DNA from: Cryptomeria japonica
Lineage: Eukaryota; Streptophyta; Pinopsida; Cupressales; Cupressaceae
Reading direction: 5' to 3'
NCBI RefSeq assembly: GCF_030272615.1
Contig: NC_081409.1
Coordinates: forward strand, 244,525,924 to 244,589,923
DNA length: 64,000 nt
Part shown: piece after piece, positions 35,801 through 47,800 of the stretch
Layout of the letters: every line of letters starts with the position of its first letter
Numbering within the stretch: position 1 is the first letter of the stretch
Notes under the pieces: model-generated
What the model was told of the DNA's origin: nothing
The model's database searches: none
The model's input: only the letters and a program-made list of their open reading frames with translations
Position numbers and translations under genes: made by a program

Positions 35801-38800
35801 GTGAAAACGAAGAGGAAGAGCAAGAACAGGAAGGGAATGAGGAAGCACATGAAGAACCTGAAAGGTTTGAGGAGAGACTATTGAGGACAATATTGAATGT
35901 GGGTTCCAAACCCAAGATAGAGGTCCCTACATATTCGGGAAGCCCCAATGGTTAAGATTTGATTGATTGGATCAATGACTTAGATAAGCATTTCGAGTAT
36001 GAGGGAGTGGTAGAGGAAAGGAGAGTTAAGTTTGCTTGCACCAGATTGAAAGGCCACGCTACTATGTGGTGGGAATTGTCCAATCTGGGAGAAAAAGGAA
36101 TAATAAAGAGAAGATTAGTTTGTGGAATTGAATGGTTACAAAACTGAAGGCCAAGTTCCTTCCTGGAGACTATCAAGCAAACCTTTTCAAAAGATTGTAG
36201 AATTTGAAGCAGGACATGTCAGTCAAAGACTACACTGAAGAATTTTATAAGTTGGTGATTTGGTCTGGCCATAGTCAGGAAGATATGGAGAAAAAAGCCC
36301 AAGAATGGCCTGAAGTATAGTTTGCAAGATGAACTAAGTCTTGTGTCCCCTAGAAGCCTTGAAGAGGCTTATCAACTTGCCTTAAAAGCAGACGAGAAAT
36401 TGCAGCGAAAACAAAGTCAGCAAGAGAAGAAGAGAGGAAGAGGTTTTAGAGGAAGGGGACGACAATATAGTAGAGGACAACAACACCATCAAGGTGAAGA
36501 GGTTGGAAGTAGTAGTGGGACAGCCAACAATGATAGAGGAGGCTATCAAAATAAAGGTGGAAGATCCTATGGATGAGGAGGTTCACAAGGTAGAGGAAGA
36601 GGATTCACTAGAAAATGTTTCGAGTGCAACCAAATTGGGCACAAGAGTTGGGAATGTGCTGAGCCTTCTCAAGGAGGGCATATGAAGTTTGAAAGGAGCA
36701 ATCAAATTGTCCATGCTGATCAAGAAAGTGTGGGTTCACCTGTTCCCCATAAAGAGGAGCCAGAATTAGGAGAGTCATTATTATTGAAGAGAGTATTATT
36801 GAAGCCCCAAAAAGAAAACCAAGAACCCATTCAAAGGAGAGCCTTATTCAAAACCAAGTGTAAGTCCAAAGGTAAATGTTGTAGATTGATTATTGATAGT
36901 GGTAGTACGGATACCATTGTTGCAGTAGAGATGGTAGATAAGTTAGACCTTAGGAGGATCAAGCATTCTCCCTATAAGGTATATGTTATCATAAAAGCTT
37001 GCACACTTGCTGAGCTATCAACTCAGCAACCTTGTGAAACATTGAAACAACCCCGAAATGTGGGACCTTGTGCAAGGGGGTTGAATCTCCGGAGAAGGCC
37101 GGCTTCCTTCTCAATCCAGGTGCAGGTGTTGAACCAACTCAACACTTAAAAACTAATTCCTAAGCCTATCCTAACAACTTGCAGAGGAAAAGGAAGAGAG
37201 AATTGCTTAAAATGAAAGGAGGTGATGCACCAAGAAGAGATTGTTTCTCTCCCTACCGAAATGACACAAGTAATTAACTGAAACACCCTGAAGATGCACA
37301 ACTTTCAGTTGTATGAGTAACCCCAATGCATAGATGAAAGTTAGAATCCACTGAATGCCAAGAGGGGAGAAGGATTCCCACAGTCACACTCAGAAAACCA
37401 GTTAACACAACATATATGAAGAGAAAGAGCCACAACATGCACCTATGATGAAGGTAAGAAAGCATAAACAACATACATAGATTGAAAGAAGGCAAGAATA
37501 GTGTTTTTTAATTAACTATAAGGCCAAAAGCCAATCTTACAGTTGCAGAAAATGCAAAAATTACAAGTCTTCAAAAGAAGAAAAGAGCATAAGAAAGCTC
37601 AAGGCAACAGGGAGAGAACCCTTTACAATGAGGCTTAACAACCTTATATAGAAAAATGGGTTACAATGGTGATCATGACCCCTGCATGTCAGTCTGGAAG
37701 TGCAGGGAAGTACATGCACCTGACTTGTACATACAAGCAACCTAGCCATACCTCCAAAGGCAATACTGAGGAAGATAGATGACTGACCTTCCAAAGTCAG
37801 TCATGACATAAGTCACCCAGCATGGCCCCGTACCTCCCTTGATGGAAATCCTGCCAAAAACATTAAATGCACCCTTGTGGCTCCACAAAAACAAGTGCAT
37901 AAGTCACCAAAACTGTCGGAGCATTTAAAGCCTTGAGTGTCAATCACGCCATCCGGAAGTGTTGCAAGCCAGAAGCAAGTTTGGAAAACTTCGAGGACCG
38001 GAGTCACCGTAGTTGGGGAACTTTGGGGTCCGGGGTCACCGTAGTTGGACAGGGAACTTCGGAACCAGGGGGTTCCGGAGTTCCGGGGTAACTTTGGAGA
38101 CCGGAGTCACCGTAGTTGAGGAACTTCGAGGACCAGGGTCACCGTAGTTGGGGAACTTCGGAGACTGGAGTCACCATAGTTGGACAAGGAACTTCGGAAC
38201 CTGGGGGTTCCGGAGTTCCGGGGTTGAAGGTTAAGGAACTTGGGAACCTAGGGGTTCCAGAGTTCCGAGGGAGGAGAACAGAAGAAAAGCTAAGGGAAGG
38301 AAGGGAACTTCGGAAACCTAGAGTTCCGAAGTTTTGGAGCAGGAAAGAGACTCGGAACCTCGAGGTTCTGGAGTTCCGGAGAAGAGAAAGAGAAGGCCAA
38401 GGAACTTCCGACAAGGCAACACTTCAAAACATGATTTCACCGCTTTTCTCCTTGATCAACTGGGCAGTGCTGGTCCATGGAACATATCTCTGATAGGTTC
38501 TCACTGATAGACTAAGGGTGTCATAAAATGACAACAGTATCATGGTTACAAAATGGACATCAATTGTTAGTAAATGAGCAAGCTTATGTTGATTTTCAGA
38601 TTGGAAGTTATAAAGATAATGTGTTATGTGATATAATGCCTATGGATGTGTGCCATGTATTGCTTGGAAGACTGGGACATTTGACAGGAAGGCAATGCAC
38701 AATGGAAGGGAGAACACCTACACAATTGAGAAAGATGGAGTGAAACATACTTTGATGCCAATGAAGGAGCAAGAAGCAGGCAACAACAATAGTAGCAGCA

Positions 38801-41800
38801 GCAAGGTAATGTTGGTAAGTGGTAAGGAATTCATCCATGAAATGAAGAATGAAGGAGTAGGATTTGCTTTGGTTCTTAAACCTAGACAAGTGTTTACTAC
38901 CAAGAAACTTGATAATTTACCTCCTAAAGTGCAAGGTATTTTGAATGAGCATTTGGGAATTGTTGCAGCTGATTTGCCTAGTGAGTTGCCACCTATGAGA
39001 AGCATTAGCCAACACATGGATTTGATCCCAGGAGCTAGCCTACCAAACAAGGTAGCCTATAGGTTGACACCTATGGAAAATGAAGAGATAAGGAAGCAAG
39101 AGGAGGATCTCTTGAAGAAGGGTTTGATAAGGAAAAGCCTAAGTCCTTGTGTTGTTCCTACGGTGCTTGTACCAAAGAAAGGAGGAGACTGGCGTATGTG
39201 CACTGGTTCAAGGGCCATAAATAAGATTACTATAAGATATAGGTTTCCCATTCCTAGAATGGAAGATTTAATGGATTGCTTAAATGGTGCTAAGTATTTT
39301 TCTAAGATAGACTTGAAAAGTGGCTACCACCAAATAAGAATCAGACTGGGGGATGAATGGAAGACAGCCTTTAAGACTAGTGATGGTTTGTATGAATGGC
39401 TGGTTATGCCTTTTGGATTGTCCAATGCACCCAACACTTTTATGAGAATAATGAATGAGGTGTTGAAACCATTCCTTGGTAAGTTCATGATTGTATATTT
39501 GGATGATATTCTGGTGTTTAGCAGGTGTAAAGAAGAGCATTTAGAGCATTTGAGGCAAGTATTGAGGAGGCTACATGAGGAGAAGTTGCAAATAAATCTC
39601 AAGAAGTGTGTCTTTTTGCAGACCGAACTGATTTACTTGGGCTTTGTGGTGTCCAAGAATGGACTAAAGATGGATAAGGAAAAAGTTCAAGCCAGACTTG
39701 ATTGGCCCACACCAAAAAGTGTAATGGAGGTAAGGAGTTTTCATGGGTTAGCAAGTTTTTACAAAAAATTCATAAGAAATAGCAGTCATGTTGTTGCTCC
39801 TATTTGAGACTATTAAGGGGAATAAGAGGCATTTTGAATGGACTAGGAAGGCTGAAGAAAGTTTTAAATTTCTTGAACAAAGGGTAAGTGAGCAACCCAT
39901 TCTTGCTTTGCCTGATTTTGACAAAGTGTTTCAAGTGGAGTGTGATGCAAGTGGATTAACTATTGGGGCAGTCCTAAGTCAAGAAGGTAAACCTGTAGCA
40001 TACTTTAGTGAGAAACTAAATGAGGTTAAAAGGAAGTGTTCATCTTATGATTTGAAATTTTATGCTTTGGTTCAGTCCTTAAAGAAATGGAGACATTATT
40101 TGCTTCCAAAAGAATTCATTGTGTATACAGATAATCATGCTCTACAGTTTATTAACAGCCAACACAAGTTGAATCAAAGACATGCTAAGTGGGTTGAATA
40201 TCTCCAAAGTTTTAACTTTGTTTTGAAACATAAAAGTGGGCAAATGAATAAAGTTGTTGATGCTCTAAGTCGAAAGAATTTGTTGCTTTGTGAAATGCAA
40301 ACTAAGAGTGTGGCTTATGAAAGTTTGAAGGAGTTGTGTGCAGATGATGCGGATTTTAAGGAAGCATTCGCAGCTTGTGGTGATCCTATTTGCAGGAATC
40401 AAGAGCCATGGGTGGACTATATGATTTAGGAAGGTTTGTTGTTCAAGAGGAACAAGTTGTGCGTACCTAGAGGATCCATGAGAGACAATTTGTTGCAGGA
40501 AAAGCATTGTGGCAGCCTTGTTGGTCATTTTGGACAAGACAAGACTTATTTGCAGTTGAGTACTCATTATTACTGGCTTAAGATGCAAGCGGATGTCAAG
40601 AGATATGTAGAAAGGTGTAGAATTTGTCAATATGCAAAGGGAAATAGACAAAATGTTGGATTGTATCAACCACTACCGGTTCAATCTAGGCCTTTGGACT
40701 CAACAAGTATGGATTTTGTTTTGGGTTTGCCTCGAACTCAAAGGGGCAATGATTCGATTTTTGTTATTGTGGATAGATTTTCAAAGATGGTTCATTTTAT
40801 ACCCTGCTGTTAGGCCCAATATGGAAAGCTAATGTACTGAGAGGGGAGGGGTGAATCAGTACTCCAAAACCTTTTCTTCAATAATAACCTTACTGTTATG
40901 CATAAACAGAATAGTTCAGTAACATAAAATAAAGTTAAAACAAACAGATAACAATCATACATGATTCACTCCATAACACATATATTTTGGTTACGCAGAA
41001 ACTCTTGGTTAGAGAGAAAAACTGCGGTGGGGATGGCACCCATAACTTCACTACTACAATAATAAAGATTGCTCGGTTAGAGCTACATTTAGATATTTCT
41101 GATAGCTTACCCTATTAGGAGTAACAAGATTTGTTAGATCTACCTTGATAAAGGATTTTACAGCATTAATCTGAATGTTGCACCTGGTTAGAGGATTTAC
41201 AATTTATAGACTTGGTTAGAGTCTTTTACCCTGTTAAAAGTTTCTCTTTCAACTTCACAATATTACAATAAAATCATTACAAATATCTGCAACTTTACAT
41301 CTGAAATGTTATAGCAGATTCTATGTGCTCAGAATAAGATTACCTTGCTTATAGCATACCTCGGTAACCCATATTGTAACTTGGTAAACCCTTTTGTTTA
41401 CTCTGTTCTTCGACTATTCTCTGATAACCTTCTCGGTGACCTCTCTGTGTCTCTGTAACAATCTTCCTTCATACATACACGCACACACACATACATACAT
41501 CCTTTTTTTTTCCTCTTCCCATGCTGTATATATAGATCTCTTAAAACGGTGATCTAATTCATTGCTTCGATCTTACAAACAAGATTCCTCGAATGAATAA
41601 CTAAACAAAAAGATTTCATTGGTTAGATTGACCTTGCAATCATACACAATCTTCTAGTGCAATTTCCAATGTAATAACAGTTAGATGTGCCTCGATCTTG
41701 TAACACGTTTTCATGTGCATGTCCAGGTTCAATGTATCTGGTAACACGTTTCACTCGGTGAATATCAACTCGGTGTGTTAACTTTACTGCTCGGTAGCCA

Positions 41801-44800
41801 TAAAAAGATACTCAGTAAATAGCTCGGTGAATACTGCGTTCTGTGACTGTTTTCTTCTGTAACCGACTACACTGTTCATACCGACTTCTCTGTGTGTACC
41901 AACTGCATGATTCGGTAATGCTAACCGACTAGAATATATAGTATGACTTTGAATATAAAAACTAATGGCAATTTGATAAGTAGTAACAATCTCCCCTTTT
42001 GACATTAGTTGAGATGTTTGACAAAAACTACTTTCAAAGTCATAACTCAAAAATCTATATACTTTGCAAAATGACTACACTTGACAATATATACAATAGT
42101 CAATGAAATAGTATATGCAGATATACTCCCCTTATCATTATTCTGTACATAACTCGGATTTTGCATGCTCGGTTCTATTCTGTTCTTGTGTGCTCTGCTT
42201 GCTCTGTATATTCTGCTCGGTATACCCCCCTTGTATACAATACTCAAAACTGTGTTACCAAAAACTGTATCACTCTCCAAATATAGTATTACTCCCCCTT
42301 TGTCTGGTATTACTCCCCCCATGTAGTATTATAATATTACTCCCCCTTTTTGACAAACATCAAAAACTTAATTTCCATCCGGGGGCGGTAACTGATCAAA
42401 AATAGATTTATACTTGTTCCGGGCATTGGTGAGGGCGACTGAGAGTGAATCCTTTACACTTTCCATTAATGAATTTTGTGCTTGAATATCAGCTAATAGT
42501 GATATTAAGCCATCAAGAGTGCTTCCCTCTTGTGTAGTTGATAGGCGTGTAGCTCTGTTGATCTGTTCCTGTACTGATGAGAGATGAGGAAGGAATAATG
42601 TCTGAAGGGTCATTATATCCATCCTGATTTTATGCTCTTCATTCCTGAGTTCTAACTGTTGAGCCATGAGCTGTTGAAGCTTGGTATAAAAATTCTAAAC
42701 TGAATTAGGCTCGGTGGTCAACTTAGTTGAGAGATCGGTGATCTCTTTCTCAATTGCATCAATTTTATTCTTGATATCTTTAATGAATAAGGAAAATGTA
42801 CAAAGTTTCTGAAATAAATAAAGAATATGTTTGAGTTGAGGGGACAACTCAGCAATGAATTTGACAAGCTTTACTTTTCCTATAGCTAGAGCTTTTTGTA
42901 CCTCTTCAATCATCTTTGTTGTAAGCTCTTTATCCTTTAGCTTGCTTAAGTACTCAGATGCATCAACTCCAGATGTTTCTATTTGAGTAAGGAGTTCATC
43001 CAGTTGAATGTGGATGGCTGCATCGGTTGACACTGTTGCTAAAGGTAGCATTTCTGTTAGTAGTGTCTTGACCTTCTGTAGTACTTTATTCTTCTTTTGA
43101 ATAGCCAATTGTTTTTCCTGTTCGGCCTTTGCTTTGCATAGTTCACCGAAATCGGTAAGTGCTTGCCCTTTTAATTTTGAGATATCCACATTGGGCAACA
43201 CTATCGGTTTAGTCAAATCAATTTTGAAACTATGCTTTCTCACCTTCTTCTCTTTTCCTTTGGTCAGTTGCACTAAGACAAGTGCTTGTGAGGCTTGCTA
43301 ACCCTCGGTAGGTTGCTCAGTAGATGCAACACTTTGGTTGGTTCCTGTAGTCGTTGTAGTGTCCTTGGGTGTCTCGGTGCTAGGGGTCTCAACTGTAACA
43401 TTTGTAGTGCTTGACGGTGCTTGAGACGTCTGATCTTTGGTTGTATCTTCTGCTGCTTCAGACTTGTGACCTTCGGTGCCTTGATCTGTGTCCTTAGGAG
43501 CTTCGGTTGAGACAGGTGGCTTCACCGGCAGATAAGGCTGAACTTGTTCTAAAACAGATTCACTAGATACAAGTTTTGCATAGGTAGTGCCTTCAATCAT
43601 TTCCTGCTCCGGTGCTTCTTCATCCATGACATCTTCATCAATTTGAATAGTGTCAGCCGGGTCTAGACCTTGCTCGGTGACATCAGGATCTTGCTCGGTG
43701 ACATCAACAATTTCAACTTGAGATTGTTCACCGACATCCTTTAGTTTGAAGATTTCCTGCCACTTGGCTTTTGTCTCATTTTCCACATCAATGTATAGCC
43801 CATTCATCAATTTTAAGGCTCTTTGTTTGACAAGAAATTTAGAATTGTATGTGGTCAAATGCTCCTTGACTTTTGCTACAGACATATCAGGGAATAGATG
43901 GACTAGACTTCTTTCTCTTATTTGTCTCTCTGAATCCATTGCATATTTCCATCTGTTATCAATATGTAAGTATAATTCACTCGGAAGTGACTTTACTAGT
44001 TCTAATGGAGCTAGCCGAAACTTTAGAAGTGTGCAGATGACAGCTTCTTCAATTTGTCGCTTCTCATCATTATTCCTAGTCTCATACTTAACATATCTAA
44101 ATCCTGCAAATCCACCATATTCTTTAAGATTGGCACAAAAATTTTCAACACCATGAATATTTACCTTTTTGCTTTTTACAATCTGAAATTTGTTTGCATC
44201 ATCAAATTCTGTATCACTAGTCTCTTTTGCCAAAATGAGTCTCCGAGTAGATTTCTTATAGGTCTTGGTTACCTTGGGTACAGTAACACTCTTTTGTTTC
44301 TTACTCGATGATGCAGCTGATGCTCTAGTGTTGGGTCTCTTTGTTGGTGGAGTTGGTAGGGCCTTTGAAATGTCCTGTTTCTTTCTTTTCAAAACTTTAC
44401 CCTTAGGCAACTCGGTACTTAATGTTATTGCTGCCTCTTGAGCTTCTGATTCCTCTTCGGTAATGGCAAGAGTGCCTTTGACAGGTGTAGAGGAGGATTC
44501 TTCTCCGAATTTCTCAGATAAAAACTTTATCATTTTTGTAGCTTTTCTTGTAGCCTTAGGTACTACAATGCTCATTTTTACTTTTTCCTTCACCTCTTCA
44601 TATGTTCCATATCTTAGTTCAGTAGCATGCCTTGGCAACGATAGATAGGCATCAATTTGCTGTTGTGTTATATCATAGTCAATCTCATAACCCATTGGTG
44701 GCAAAGATTGAGTCCTCGGTTCAACAGCATTCATATAACAATAATCGGTGTCTACCTCAAAACATATATCATCCTTATATTTTTCTACCAGCTATGGTGG

Positions 44801-47800
44801 AATCTTGTACCTGTTGTGCATCTTCTCTTGAAATTTGCTGAAATAGTCATCCATAATATCATTAAAGTTATCTCCCAGTTTCTTGATAAAATCATTGATT
44901 TGATGGGTGATATGTCGGTGTAGCTCCCAAACTACTTTACCGATTGAGGGAAAGAACTTCTCAAAGTAGAAAAACATGCATACAAGAAGTCAACCAAATT
45001 TCAGTGTATTTGCCGAGTTGTTCTTCTTCGGCTTCCTTATTGTGTTCAGGTTCTCAAACAAGTTCTTCAGTAGCACTTCACATAAATCTACTTTCATTCC
45101 CTTCTTCACTATTTTGTAGGCCAAGTCAACTGCGGCACATGGTAAACTGTTTTCCCTTGCAGATTGGAAGAAACAGTAACCAATTACTCTGATTGCAAAC
45201 TTGAGTTCTGCATCAGTGACATTGTTCAATTTCAGTCCTCGGTAATCAGATTCTACTCCAGTTAGACTGATTAGCTCCTTCTGTGATATCATTTTCTGTG
45301 CTCGTGCATGATCATAGATAGGATACCCAGTGATCACATGAATGATTTCCTTGGTGATTTTGAATAGTTGCTCCTCTAGCCACATAAAATCATGTACTCT
45401 GCTCAAGACAAACTTAACCCACTGGGGTTTGAACACACGGGGATAGGCTAGGGCTTCAGTTAATCCCTTGATTTTGATATGCTCAAATTTGCTATCCATT
45501 TTGCCATCAGTACAAAGTTCATCATATGTATCACTAATCTCAACATGACCGAGTTCCTCAACACGGCATTTGGTGAAGAATCTAACATCTTCAACTAACA
45601 AGACTCAATCCGAGATGAGTGAAAATGCAGTTTTGTCATCCGGTTCAGAGGCAACTTTGGGAGTTAAAGAATATTTCAGCGAGGGCTTCTCCACATTTTT
45701 GACAACTACGGGATCTTGGATCTTGGGCGCCATTGTAGGTTTCAGGTAAAATTTAGCAAACTATCCTTAGGGTTTACAAACGATTGACGCTTCACACTCG
45801 GTAGATAATAGCAATTTGACTAGATCGGAAACCATCTTAACAGTGTGAATAGATTTGATGTAAATACCTTGAAATTCGCTCTGAATGAAGTTTGATCGCC
45901 TTGATTCGCTCTGCTCTGCTCTCTTGAAAACTTGGTGAATGAAAATGACCGCGAAAATACCTTTAAGTACTCAAAAATACCTTATTGGGGCTTCGTGCAA
46001 AATAGGTCAAAACATTAAATGCAGTCGGTTCACCTTTTACCGATTTACTCCTTTTTTTTGTTTTAACCAAGTAACCAAATTTCCTTCATTAACCGATTTG
46101 ATAGGCTTCCTGTATACACCGACTTGACAGGTTTCCTGTAAAGTACTTTTGATAGAATTTCAAACTGACTAATTGCATCTTAACTATGCAGATTTTGAAT
46201 TTTGTACATAATAGAATAGGAACTGTTATGATTTAACCTTTAGAAAATGCAGTCCCTTCATACCTTTTCTGACTAATTTGGAATAGGTGCACCTAACTCG
46301 GTAGGTAAGATGCTTTCTTCATCTGACATGATTTCCTTCTTTTTCCAAATCATCTTGAATTTTTCTTTTATCTCTTTAGTGTCTCTTCTACGTTGATCTC
46401 TGCAATCTCCAGCTAAATGTCCAACTTTGTGACAATGAAAACATGCCATACCAAGATTTCTCCATGATCTTCGGTTGTTCATTCCAAACCTTATAAAACA
46501 GTTGGCACTAATATGTCCATATCTTCCACAACATTCGCACCATATCCTTGTATTGTAATCCCATGGTACTGCTGCATATTGTCGGTAAGGATCTGTGTGA
46601 TTTCGGTAACCTCTAGTGTTTGCTCAGTGTGGATACCGCATGTAGTTCTTTTGCTTAGACCAGCACTTCTCGTTATTATGTCCATATCTATTGCAGTTTC
46701 TACAAAACCCTTTGAATTTTGCCTTATGATAGTTGTTAACAGACTTTGTCCTACATTGATTAGATGTGTGACCATATTTATTGCAATTGTAACAATATCC
46801 ATTGGACTTAGTGATATTCGGTTGCTTACCTTTTCTAATCTGGCATATGTTGGCAGAATGACCTTGATTTCCACAGTAGTAGCAAATAGGCTTCTTCCTT
46901 TTGATGTTATTCTTGTTTCCAACTTGCTTTGGTGATTCTCCTCTCTCGGTAGTATGAATTCCTTTCTCGGTTGATTCTTTTCCTTTGTAACCAAGTCCTT
47001 CATCTTTGTTGGGTCTTCTTGTATTAAGTTGCTCATCCAACATCTTTGATGCTTCATAACTCTTCTTCAATGTTTCTTTGGATTTCTTCTCTATTTCAAG
47101 TTCACTAGTCAACCTTGATACTTCAAGTTTCAATGCTTGATTTTCATCATTCTTTAGAATTGCTTCATGATGTGCATAACCTAGTTGATCTGTCATATTT
47201 TGTTGAATACCAGTTAGCCTTATGATTTCATCATTCTTTTCAGATACTAAGACTTCAAGTTGTTGTTTCTCTCTTTGTAGATCTCTTGCTTTATCCTCAG
47301 CTATCCTTAATGCATCTAGATTTTCAGTCATCTGTGTACTGAAATGTTCATGTTCTCTTTTCATTGCTTTTAGTTGATCAGCCAATGCTTTGTTCTTTTC
47401 TTTCAACATTCCAATCATTTCTTCAGTCCCACAAACTTACACTGTATATCGTCAGTACTAGGAAGGATGAATGAGCTAATGTACTGAGAGGGGAGAGGTG
47501 AATCAGTACTCCAAAACCTTTCTTCAATAATAATCTTACTGTTATGCATAAACAGAATAGTGCAGTAACATAAAATAAAGTTAAAACAAACAGATAACAA
47601 TCATACATGATTCACTCCATAACACATATATTTTGGTTACGCAGAAACTCTTGGTTAGAGAGAAAAACTGCGGTGGGGATGGCACCCACAACTTCACTAC
47701 TGCAATAATAAAGATTGCTCGGTTAGAGCTACATTTAGCTATTTCTGATAGCTTACCCTATTAGGAGTAACAAGATCTGTTAGATCTACCTTGCTAAAGG

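Larger units (their letters stand above)
36830..38720 (+). pseudogene. Chromovirus aspartic protease, split by a solo LTR
   Basis: [20 protein letters not shown] (about 36877-36935) contains the DSG active-site triad. The domain breaks at 36983 and resumes at 38542 with [20 protein letters not shown] and [15 protein letters not shown]. Confidence 0.9.
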
